Shown: one piece after another, positions 10,001 through 19,200 of the stretch
How the letters are laid out: each line of letters opens with the position of its first letter
How positions within the stretch are numbered: position 1 is the first letter of the stretch
Assembly (NCBI RefSeq): GCF_017115025.1
Contig: NZ_JABXKM010000224.1
Location: forward strand, 1 to 60,216
Reading direction: 5' to 3'
Source of the DNA: Nostoc sp. NOS(2021)
Lineage (GTDB): Bacteria; Cyanobacteriota; Cyanobacteriia; Cyanobacteriales; Nostocaceae
Length of the DNA: 60,216 bases
Position numbers and translations under genes: made by a program
The notes under the pieces: generated by a model
Seen by the model: the letters and a program-made list of their open reading frames with translations, nothing else
Told to the model about the DNA's origin: nothing
Databases searched by the model: none

Positions 10001-13000
10001 TAATGCTATGGCGCTAGTTTGTGGCGAGGATGCAATTTTTTATGGCGAATTAGAAAAACGTGCTAATCAATTAGCCGCCACCTTAATATCAATCGGCATT
10101 AACTATGAATCAATTGTAGGTTTATATTTTCACCCTGACCTAGACTTTATTATTGCCCTGCTAGCCGTGTTGAAAGCGGGGGCGGTATTTCTCCCCCTCG
10201 ATCGCAGCTATCCCGAAACGCGGCTGCAATTCATTGTGGAAGATAGCCAAACTCGTCTGATTCTCACAAAAGAAGCCCCGCCTCCCGAATTATTTCCAGC
10301 TGATATTAAAGTGATAATTATTGGAGATGAGGAGCAATTATCAATACCTCATGGCACTAATCGTCCTAATTTAAAAATTAGACCAGAAAATCTCGCCTAC
10401 ATTATTTACACCTCTGGTTCCACAGGTAAACCGAAAGGCGTTTTAGTGTCTCATGCAGGTATTCAAAATCTGGTATGCAATCAAACTGCGAGTTTTGGTA
10501 TTACAGCCGAGAGTCGCGTTTACCAATTTGCTTCTCTGAATTTTGATGCTGCAATTTCTGAGATTTTTATGGCCTTGGGTAGCGGCGCAACTCTATATCT
10601 GCAAGAAAAGGCAAATCGTTCTCCTAGTTCTACTCTTTGGGAAGCTTTAACCAATTGGCAAATTACTCATGTTACCCTTCCCCCGTCGCTGCTAGCCGCC
10701 ATTGAACCTGCAAATTTACCGCAATTGCAAACCCTGATTGTGGCTGGGGAAGCGGCTTCTGGAGATTTACTTCGCCGTTGGGGTGGAGAGAGACGCCAAG
10801 TATTTAACGCCTACGGCCCCACAGAAGCAACAGTCTGCGCCAGCTTGATGAATTGTTCCCATTTACTCGGTGAACCCAGCATTGGGAAAGCGATCGCTAA
10901 TGTCGAAATTTACCTCCTAGACTCCTTTTTAGAACCAGTGGCTTTGGGTGTAACTGGGGAAATCTATATTGGGGGAATCAGTTTAGCACGAGGCTACTTA
11001 CATCGCCCCAGCTTAACAGCAGAGGCATTTATTCCCCATCCCTTAGCCAAAACACCGGGAGCGAGACTTTACAAAACAGGCGATCGCGGCGTTTACGACT
11101 TGCAAGGAAACATCCGGTTTATGGGTCGGCAAGATGCTCAGGTAAAATTTAACGGTTATCGGATTGAATTAGGGGAAATTGAAGCTGCTTTAACCAGATA
11201 CGCCAGGGTAGACAGTGCAGTGGTAATCCTGCGCCAAGATATGCCAGGACGCAAGCGCATAGTAGCTTATGCTCTCACACCCAAGGAAAACCCACCTACT
11301 ACCAACGAATTACGAGATTATTTAACAGAGGTTTTACCAGCTTATATGATTCCCAGTGCCGTGGTGTTAGTCACACAATGGCCCCTCACCCCCAACGGCA
11401 AAATTGATCGCCAAGCCCTTCCCGCACCCGAAATATCAACAACCCCAACCATACCAAAAACTCAAACAGAGGAGATATTAGCCCAAATCTGGGCAGAAGT
11501 GTTGGGGTTAGAAACCGTCAATCCCGATGATAATTTCTTTGAGTTGGGGGGAGACTCGATCATTAGCTTGCAAATCGTTTCTCGCACCCGTGCTGCTGGC
11601 TGGGAGATTAGCCCCAAAGACATATTTGAAGCTCAAACCCTGTCCCGAATAGCGGCGAGAACCAAACCATTAGCGCCAGGTGAGTCACCCCGCCCTGATG
11701 AACCATTAACTGGTACTGTTTCCCTGTCACCCATCCAGCATTGGTTTTTTGCTAAAAATTGGACTCATCCGCACCACTGGAACCAAGCGATCGCTTTGAA
11801 TATTCAGGAACCATTGAAAATCGATGCATTATTGATGGCATTAGATGCTATAGTTGCCCATCATGATGTTTTGCGCTTAAAATTCCTTCCAAATCAAGGA
11901 CAATGGGAGCAATCTTACTCTGGGCTTGCTGAAAGTCCCCCGTTGCGGCTCGAAGATTTTAGCAACTATCCACCCCAAATACAGCAAGATGCTTTAACAG
12001 CGATCGTGGAAGCAGAACATGGGAGTTTTCAATTTGACCGTCCGCCATTGCTACGAGTGCTATATGCCACAAATCTCACCGAATATGGAAACGTCCTGTT
12101 TCTCTTCGCACATCATTTAGTTGTAGACGGGGTATCCTGGCGGATTCTGCTGGAAGACTTAAACCAAGCCTACCAACAAGCTATAGATAATCAGCCTATT
12201 TCCTTACCTCCGAAAACATCCTCTTATCGAGAGTGGACTACATCTTTACAAATTCTGGCTGACTCAAACGAATTCATCAAAGATATCCCATTTTGGCAAA
12301 ATATTCTCTCTACTCCTGTCACCCGATTGCCTGTTGATTATCCAGTTATTCCTGGAAGCAACACAGTAGATAGTACAGCCATAATATCTTGCCAACTGTC
12401 CCCAAAAGAAACAAATACTCTTCTCAAACAAGCAACCAGCACCTACCATGCTGGCGTGCAAGAAATTATGCTAGCCGCATTACTAAAAACCCTAACCGAC
12501 ATTTATAAATTGGATAGTTGGCTAATCGATTTAGAAGGACATGGGCGAGAAGAAATAGTCAGGGGATTGGATATTTCTAGAACAATTGGCTGGTTTACAT
12601 CCCTCTATCCAATTATTCTGAGACAACCGATCAAAAATGCAGATCAGGATGTGTTGCTTAAAGAAATTAAAACCCAACTACGAGGAATTCCCCATCATGG
12701 TATCAGCTTCGGGTTGCTGCGTTACATCAGTCAGAATCAAGCTTTACAGGAAATCCTGGACACTGTACAACCACCTGCCATTAGTTTCAATTATCTGGGG
12801 CCAATTGACAGCGTGTCAAAAAGCAATAACCTATTCAATATCAGCAATGCTCCCACAGGAACAGGATTATTTACTAAACAAGAACGTCCCCACTTATTAG
12901 CAATTAATGCTCGCATCCAAAGCGAATGCTTGGAAGTAGACTGGTCTTATAGCCAGCACATTTATCATCGACAGACTATCGATAACCTTGTAGAAAGTTA

Positions 13001-13130
13001 TCTGAACAACCTCCGTTTATACCTAACAGATTCAACATCTAGCAATTCCTCATTTTATAGTGCTACTGACTTTCATCTAGTTGAGTTGTCGGAAAATGAA
13101 CTAGATTCAATTTTAGAAGATTTAGAATAA
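4029..13130 (+). CDS. NRPS, two modules: C-A(Thr)-T-E-C-A(Tyr/aromatic)-T-E
   Basis: A 3033-residue synthetase. The order, with approximate residues, is: C 5-440 (HHIISDG near 137, LCL-type); A 455-950 (YTSGSTG near 609, FDFSVWE near 654); T with Ser in LGGDSI near 1008; E (HHLIVDG near 1190); C 1515-1960 (HHHIILDG near 1656, DCL-type); A (YTSGSTG near 2126); T (LGGDSI near 2505); E (HHLVVDG near 2694). The hand-read specificity code of A1 is DFWNIGMVHK, the classical Thr code. A2 reads DASTIAAVCK, an aromatic code closest to Tyr. Both modules carry E domains, so D-Thr (or D-allo-Thr) and D-Tyr are expected. The first C domain wants an L-configured donor, fitting the last Thr of the minus-strand synthetase at 36058-42564. 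There is no thioesterase; the C-terminal acidic tail may dock to the next protein at 13288. It appears to form a transcription unit with the hydroxylase upstream. Confidence 0.95.
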   Translation: MEVYVLPLSLSQRQLWYQEIVSSGNIAYNIPIALRLVGNLQQVALEDSFREIINRHEILRTTFAQENGEPVQLIHPEQEFDLEYKIIESLLDKQAENLKIILETESRRPFNLVKGPLMRAILYQISAQEHILLVNMHHIISDGWSLGIFVKELTEFYSAAVQGSQVSLPALPIQYGDYAEWQQNWLQAESVQQQLAYWEQALKSPLPVLDLPLDKLRPASQTFKGAVWREPLSASLTASLEVLAKAEGATFFMVALAAYQVLLFRYSGQTDIIVGSAIANRKRSEIDHLIGYFVNTLPLRGDLSGQPSFCQLLRQISQTCVEAYTHQDVPLELLVEKLKIKRDPSRSPIFQTLFALQNAPIGEIKLPGITVTPIYIDNGGAKFDLSLMLEPAAEGWLVALEYNTDLFTPETAHQILTHYQQILIAAVSAPDVSINALPLLTTSERQKLLAFGSTSEYAKLEPTNLVELFIKSARTHGDRIALIASGKKLTYQELDQRSNQLAAILQQKGVSAETRVGIFQERSAELVISLLAVLKAGGTYVPLDPKYPSDRLHFIVEDSGIILLLTEEALVSAIPAVVTELLVIDKIEFSPNVNFTSQIIPNQAAYIIYTSGSTGEPKGCLVTHNNVVRLMQNTAAWFDFNENDVWTLFHSFAFDFSVWEIWGALVYGGKLVVVPYLESRSPEAFRTLLQQEGVTILNQTPSAFRQLIRADREFADKLSLRAIIFGGEALELQSLKPWIERYGDSNPCLINMYGITETTVHVTYRPILEEDISQNRGSVIGVPIPDLSLYILDESLEPSPFGVPGEIYVGGMGVSRGYLNRTRLTAERFIPDPYSQQPGARLYRTGDLARRLPNGDIEYLGRRDLQVKVRGFRIELGEIEAALATLPQVAEAVVIVHLEAENDQRLVAYIVPNGQTDQNQLRTALKERLPDYMIPAAFMLLDAIPLTAQGKINRKILPAPDWNKATARRSLIPPQTDAEKVICHVWEQVLGLDSIGIEDNFFDLGGDSILALRVVTEMRRQGWILTPKEIFQQQTVQRLAIVAQMMRAPALPTAIVAGEVPLSPIQKWFFNLNLPNPHHWNQALLLEVHQSLEAPTVAAAIQVISSHHDSLRLRFQQEKGVWQQFYTENKAAFSWEIVDLALKRESEQNSTMREVGERIQRSLDLTNGPLARAIWFNLGENRPSRLLIVIHHLIVDGVSWRILLQDLVEAISGSQISSPTTSFQQWSQFLQTFANSTDIQAETQFWLDIIKGDAKLPLDFANSLTDNLESSVKTVSWKLTKEQTQIFLTKANKAYRTQPQELLIAALGKTLKNITQGQILQILMEGHGREELSSDLDITRTIGWFTTLYPLHLELPVSSLEADIIKTVKEQLRSIPQRGFGYGLLRYLNNETANSFAEALPAPISFNYLGQVRSESGKNKLFRLLNEETELTRNPEGLRPHIIDINSIVVEGELRVDWLYSYSLHSQQTIVKWAGEFQQNLLDILNHCTEIDVGGYTPSDFPLVRIPQSYLDILQEKYSQLEDIYPLSPLQEGMLFHTIYNPEEGIYFEQVTGKIIGKFDVDNFNFAWQAVVDRHPILRSAFVWDNQDTPLQIVSKSVNFSILQQDWRHLSSPQQENKLQQYLREDRQNGFLLDRCPLMRFSVIQLDNFTWQWLWSHHHIILDGWSLPVIFKEVLAIYQSTCQRVPHSLPPVPPYRNYIQWLATRNREEAKQFWQESLHGINTSTRLSWQLPEEELVSNLPAYAEVELRLSQAEFAKLQKMAQNHRLTLNTLAQGAWGLCLQKHGAGEDVLFGVTVSGRPPELAEIENMVGLFINTLPMRVRLNPTVTVAAWLENIQQHHVQMREYEYSKLTDIQKEIPLAAGESLFESILVFENYPVDQTLKEQGQHFRVDEIQFYERTNYPLTIGVIPDTGLLLKLNYQTKFLSATAAKILLSRLRNIMINLAEHPDFVLGKISALSAQERIFHEGNAIAWGDFRTAHQLFEKSADLHPNAMALVCGEDAIFYGELEKRANQLAATLISIGINYESIVGLYFHPDLDFIIALLAVLKAGAVFLPLDRSYPETRLQFIVEDSQTRLILTKEAPPPELFPADIKVIIIGDEEQLSIPHGTNRPNLKIRPENLAYIIYTSGSTGKPKGVLVSHAGIQNLVCNQTASFGITAESRVYQFASLNFDAAISEIFMALGSGATLYLQEKANRSPSSTLWEALTNWQITHVTLPPSLLAAIEPANLPQLQTLIVAGEAASGDLLRRWGGERRQVFNAYGPTEATVCASLMNCSHLLGEPSIGKAIANVEIYLLDSFLEPVALGVTGEIYIGGISLARGYLHRPSLTAEAFIPHPLAKTPGARLYKTGDRGVYDLQGNIRFMGRQDAQVKFNGYRIELGEIEAALTRYARVDSAVVILRQDMPGRKRIVAYALTPKENPPTTNELRDYLTEVLPAYMIPSAVVLVTQWPLTPNGKIDRQALPAPEISTTPTIPKTQTEEILAQIWAEVLGLETVNPDDNFFELGGDSIISLQIVSRTRAAGWEISPKDIFEAQTLSRIAARTKPLAPGESPRPDEPLTGTVSLSPIQHWFFAKNWTHPHHWNQAIALNIQEPLKIDALLMALDAIVAHHDVLRLKFLPNQGQWEQSYSGLAESPPLRLEDFSNYPPQIQQDALTAIVEAEHGSFQFDRPPLLRVLYATNLTEYGNVLFLFAHHLVVDGVSWRILLEDLNQAYQQAIDNQPISLPPKTSSYREWTTSLQILADSNEFIKDIPFWQNILSTPVTRLPVDYPVIPGSNTVDSTAIISCQLSPKETNTLLKQATSTYHAGVQEIMLAALLKTLTDIYKLDSWLIDLEGHGREEIVRGLDISRTIGWFTSLYPIILRQPIKNADQDVLLKEIKTQLRGIPHHGISFGLLRYISQNQALQEILDTVQPPAISFNYLGPIDSVSKSNNLFNISNAPTGTGLFTKQERPHLLAINARIQSECLEVDWSYSQHIYHRQTIDNLVESYLNNLRLYLTDSTSSNSSFYSATDFHLVELSENELDSILEDLE

Positions 13131-13168
13131 CTGTTATCCAATCTTCACTTGTCAAAGTCAATCTTTTT

Positions 13169-13230
13169 AACGAACCGCAAAGGACGCCTTCGCGCAGCGT
13201 CTCGTCAGAGAAGGACGCAAAGTAAGAGAA
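13169..13230. repeat. Nostoc-type interspersed repeat between two NRPS genes
   Basis: The 157-bp gap between the two plus-strand synthetase genes contains a GCAGCGTCTCGTCAGAGAAGG cassette flanked by AAAGGACGC and AGGACGCAAAG. The same family occurs at 2107-2130 and 2242-2265. It carries no coding potential. Its effect on co-transcription of the two synthetases cannot be judged from sequence. Confidence 0.6.
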
Positions 13231-13287
13231 GGAAGAGAAGTAAGAAATACTTAAGTGAACTGTATTGCGTTAAAATAGGATTATTAT

Positions 13288-16200
13288 ATGAGCCTCAAAG
13301 ATAAAATTGAAGATATTTTCCCCCTCACGCCCTTACAAAAAGGACTATTATTTCATTCCCTATATGAACCAGAATCTGGCGTTTATTTTGAGCAATTACA
13401 TTGTCGTTTAGAAGGAAATGTTTCTGTAATTGCAGTGCGCCAAGCATGGCAAACTTTAGTTGACCGCCATCCAATTTTACGGACTGCCATTATCACCAAA
13501 GGGCAAACTGAACCCGTACAAGTTGTATTCCGCAATCTCGTATTTAAGATAGCAGAAGAAGATTGGCGCGGTTTGAGTAACTCCGCACAAAAAAAACGAC
13601 TGAGAGAATTTCTGGAAGCAGATAGACGACAGGGATTTATTCTTAATCGTCCGCCTTTGATGCGAGTAACCTTAATTCGTCTAGGTGAAGACTGCTGGGA
13701 TTTAGTGTGGAGTCACCACCATCTAATTTTAGATGGTTGGTCTTGGCCGATACTGCTACGTGAATTCTTGATATTGCACAAAGCAGCTAAAGAAAATGTA
13801 GAAGTTTCTCTACCAAGTGTGCGTCCTTATGGTGATTTTATTGCTTGGTTAAAACAGAAAAATCCCCAAGATGGTGAATCATTTTGGCGTGAATATATGG
13901 GTGGCTTTGAAAGTGCTACTCCCTTATTAATGTTGTCCAAAACCAAGCTAGGTAGTACTTTTGAAAGTGGAGAAATCAAACACCAATTATCGCCTGAAAA
14001 TACTGCTTTATTACAGAAATTAGCCCGTAATTGTAGCGTCACCCTCAACACCGTGATTCAGGGGGCTTGGGCGATATTACTTAACCGTTATAGCCGCAAC
14101 ACAGACATAGTTTATGGAATTACAGTCGCGGGACGCCCCCCAGAACTACCAGAAGTCGAAGGGATGATTGGCCCTTTTATTAATACTTTGCCGTTTCGCG
14201 TCTTAATATCGGGAGAGCAAACCCTTGATTCTTGGTTGCAAAACCTGCAAGCACGCACAGCCTTAATGCGTCAGTTTGAACATTCCAGCCTATCAGATAT
14301 CCAAGGATGGAGTGATGTTCCACGAGGACAACCACTGTTTGAAAGTTTGCTGGCTTTTGAAAATTTCCCAGTTGATAAATCGTTAAAATCAGCAGATTTT
14401 GGGTTGAATGTTCCTGAGTCGTCTTTCTTTGAAACTACCCATTATCCCTTGACCCTAGTGGTTGTTCCGGGAGATGGACTCTCACTGAAATTAAGTTACA
14501 ATGCGGGTCGCTTTGATGCGGTGGCTATGGAATTATTGCTAGAGCAATTCTGCCATCTACTGTTTAACATGGCAAATAATGCTCAAGCACCTTTGCAGTC
14601 TTTATCACTAATTGGTCATAAGGAATCGGTAATTGATAACAGGCTAATTACCAATTACCCATCACCAATTACTATCAGGGAAATATTTGCAGAAACTGTG
14701 AGCAAATATCCAAACCGCATTGCTTTGACATTTGAAAATGAAAGCTTTACCTATGAAGAACTAGACCGCCGTTCTAACCATATTGCTCGATATCTGCAAA
14801 AGCAAGGTATTGGTGCAGATAAACGTGTGGTGATTTGCCTTGAGCGCTCTCCAGAACTGATTATCGCTCTGTTGAGTGTAGTTAAGGCAGGGGGTGTTTA
14901 TGTTCCTCTTGATCCGACTTATCCTCGCGATCGCATCGAGTTTACCATTTCTGACTGTGAAGCGGAACTAATTCTCACCACAACTACCATCAGTCCCCAA
15001 CTTCCAGAATCCCCACTCAAAATTTGTCTGGATAGGGAAGATGCGCCCTATTTAACTGAAAGCAATGAACCTTTGATAGGAGATACTCTTGACCCTGACT
15101 CAGGGGCTTACATTATCTACACATCTGGTTCGACAGGAAAACCCAAAGGCGTGTTAGTCACCCAGCACAACGTTACCCGCCTATTCCGCAGCACGCAGCA
15201 CTGGTTTGAATTCAACGAGCAGGATGTTTGGACATTCTTCCATTCCTTCGCCTTCGATTTTTCCGTTTGGGAGATTTGGGGAGCTTTGCTTTATGGCGGG
15301 CGACTGGTAATCGTTCCTTATTGTGTCAGCCGTGACCCCCAAAGCTTCCTTCAGCTGCTTGATGATGAGCAAGTTACTGTGCTGAATCAAACTCCCTCAG
15401 CTTTTGCTCAATTACTAGCAGCAGAATCGGGTGAGGAAACCCCGCACCTGCGGTACATAATTTTTGGCGGCGAAGCCCTGAATCTACCAAGTCTGCGTCC
15501 CTGGTTTGAACGTCATGGAGAAAATCAGACGCGCTTGGTGAATATGTACGGGATTACAGAGACGACAGTCCACGTCACCTATAGAGTTATTAACAAAAAA
15601 GATATAAACGACTCATCTGGTAGCTTAATTGGTCAACCAATTCCCGATTTACGTCTCTATATCCTGGATTCTGATGGTAATCCCCTACCAACTGGAGTGA
15701 TTGGTGAAATTTTTGTTGGAGGTGCTGGAGTGGCGCGTGGTTATCTTAACCGACCAGAAATAACCGCAGAACGCTTTGTTGAGGATACTTTCTCAGTAGA
15801 TTCACGATCGCATTTGTATCGCACTGGTGATTTGGGGCGCTTTCTCCCTAACGGCGATTTGGAATATCTAGGACGCATAGATTACCAAGTGAAAATTCGC
15901 GGCTTCCGAATTGAAATTGGCGAAATCGAAGCCGTTATTTCCCAGTTCCCTGATGTGCAGGAAACTATTGTTTTAGTTCATTCTGAAGCCCAAAGCAATC
16001 AACAACGCTTAATTACTTATGTAGTCTGTACTCCTGGAAAGCAACCAACAATCGAAACGCTGCGAAATTATTTGCAGCAGCATCTGCCAGATTACATGAT
16101 ACCGTCACAGATTGTTTATCTGGAGCGATTACCACTGACAGCCAACGGGAAAATTGATCGCAAAGCGCTACCCACACCGGAAATTAAACGGGAAAATCTC

Positions 16201-19200
16201 GAAGTTGCTTTTGTTCCTCCCGCTACACCCATCGAGGAAATTTTAGCTGACATCTGGCAACAAGTTTTAGGTGTAAATCGCGTGGGACGATTTGATAATT
16301 ATTTTGTTTTGGGTGGCGATTCAATCCGCAGTATTCGCGTTGTTTCGCTCGCACAAGCTCAGGGATTAAACTTAAAATTAGAGCAAATTTTTGCCCATCC
16401 TGTGCTGTTGGATTTAGCCACATTGTTGGCAAAATCAGATGTAGTAGATAGCGATAAGATTGATGAAGAACCTTTCGCCTTAATTTCACTGGCAGATAGA
16501 GAAAAGCTTCAAGATTGGGCTGAGGATGCCTATCCTTTAGCGCAACTGCAAGCAGGAATGCTCTTTCATGGTGAATATTCCCAAAGTTCTACAACTTACC
16601 ATGATGTTTTCAGCTTCCGAATTCGTATACCTTTTGATCTCAAAGTTTGGGAAGCAGCTTATATCCAAATGTTTGCCAGACATCAGATATTACGGACGGC
16701 ATTTTATTTAGCTGAATTTAGTCAACCGATTCAGGCAGTTGTTAAAGAAGTACCTGCTCAAGTTATTTTTGAGAATTTAACTAATTTATCGTTATCAGCA
16801 CAAGATGATTATCTAAAAATATTTATTGCCAAGGAACGGGAAAATCGCTTCGATTACAAGAGTGCGCCATTAATACGTTTTCATATTCACCTGCTGGATG
16901 AAAATGTGATGCAAGCATCTTTTACTTTGCATCATGCGATCATGGATGGATGGAGTTTAGCTAACTTTTTATCAGAATTAACAGGCTTGTACCTCCATTT
17001 ACTTGATCGGGGTGTACCTGCACCACCACCACCACCTGCTTTAAAATACTCTAGGTTTATTACCTTAGAACAACAAGCTTTGGTTGATAGTAATCAGCGA
17101 GAGTTTTGGCAAAATAAACTTGTAGAAATTCCCTTCACTAGACTACCACGCTACCCAGTGACATCGACACAGATAGCACTTTCTAGGATGGGTAAATTTG
17201 ATATCACTTTGTCAGAAACAACTTCCCAGAATTTAAAAGCTTTATCTAAGCAATTGGGTGTGACTCTGAAAACCTTATTACTAGCAGTTCATCTCCAAGT
17301 TATTGGTTTTTACTCTGGTGATACAGAAGTGGTTACTGGATTGGTGAGCAGTGGTAGACCGACAGAAACTGACAGCGATCGCGTTTTAGGACTATTCTTA
17401 AATACATTGCCATTACGCTTATCATTACGGAGAGGTTCTTGGGTTGATTTGATTGCAGAAACTTGGCGGGCTGAACAAGAGTTAATGCCAAATCGTCGTT
17501 TTCCTTTGGCAGAACTGCAAAGGTTAAATGGTAATCAACCTTTATATGAAACTTCCTTTAATTTTGTTCATTTCCACATTTATCAAGGACTGCTAAATTG
17601 GCGGGAAGTGGAATTAATCCAGGCGGAATCTTTGGATGAAACAAATATTCCTTTTGCTGTCAGTTGGAGTGAGGAAGTAGGTGCGGGACTTCTTTCATTT
17701 AATATCAACTATGATCGTCAACAATTTGATGATGAGCAAATCAAGAACATTGCTAACTATTGTCAACTAAGTTTAGAGTCGTTAATTGCAAATCCACAGG
17801 CTCATCGTGAATTGGTCATAGATAGTCTAATTCATAATGAACAATTCCCAATCCCCAATTTCCAATCGCCAATACATGAAATTTTCGCCCAACAAGCAGC
17901 AGAAAATCCTGATTATATCGCTGTTATTTGTGAAGAAGAAAGTTGGACATATACCCAATTGAATCAAAAAGCCAATCAGTTAGCGCGATTTTTGGGTGAG
18001 TTTGGTATTAGTGTAGAACAGCCTGTGGGTATTTGTTTGGAGCGTTCTTTAGACATGGTTTGCGCTATGCTGGCGGTGATGAAAGCAGGTGGTTGTTATG
18101 TACCAATTGACCCTGATTATCCGGCTGTCCGTATTCAGTCGATATTGAAGGATGCTAATGTTAGTCTGTTGCTGTCTCGTTCAGATTTAGAAATTTGGAA
18201 TGGTAAAAACGAACCGCAAAGAAACGAGAGTACAAGAAAATTTTTGGATGATTCTTGTCAACTTATTTGTGTTGATATTTATAGGGAAGAAATTGCAGTT
18301 CAATCTGTTGAAGATTTAGAAATTCAGGTTTTGGCTGACAATATCGCCTATATCATATTTACATCTGGTTCCACTGGACGACCGAAAGGTATTGCGATTT
18401 CCCATCAGGCTTTAGCCCAGCATCAGGCTTGGTTTTTAGAGACTTTTGGGGTGAATTGTCAGGATGTAGTGTTGCAAAAGACACCATTTAGCTTTGATGC
18501 TTCGGTGTGGGAATTCTGGACACCTTTGATGGCGGGAGCTAAACTCGTGATGGCGAAGCCGGGAGGTCATCAAGATCCGGCGTATCTAGTCAAAACTATT
18601 CAGCAAGAAAATGTGACTCTGCTGCAATTAGTGCCGAGTTTTTTAGAAATGCTCATTGGTGAACCGGGATTTTCTGAATGTCCATGTCTGCGTTTGGTTT
18701 TCAGTGGTGGTGAAGCACTGAAAAAACGGGTGTGGGATGAGTTTAGAAATGTTGCATCTAACTTCTCGACATTGGTGAATCTTTATGGCCCGGCGGAAAC
18801 AACTATTGATGTTGCTTTCCATCGTTGTGGAGAAAACGAAATTACCGACGTTATTCCCATTGGCAAACCAGTCAGTAACACTCATTTATATATTCTAAAT
18901 TCTCATCTGCAACCTGTGCCTATTGGTACATCGGGTGAATTATTTGTGGCTGGCTCCCAATTAGCTCGTGGTTACTGGAATGCCCCAAGAATGACCGCCG
19001 AAAGCTTTTTACCCGATCCGTTTGTTGAAAATGCAGGCAGTCGGATGTATCGCACAGGCGATCGCGCCCGCTATTTACCTAATGGTACTATTGAGTTTCT
19101 AGGACGTGCAGATCAACAAGTCAAAATCCGAGGTTTCCGTATTGAAACTGGCGAGATTGTGGCAGCTTTAGAAAAACAAGCTTGGGTAGTTCGGGCTGTC

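Noticed and set aside
16500..17850. Heterocyclisation (Cy) domain
   Set aside because: The motif is HHAIMDG, not DxxxxD, and the acceptor module is Gln rather than Cys/Ser/Thr.
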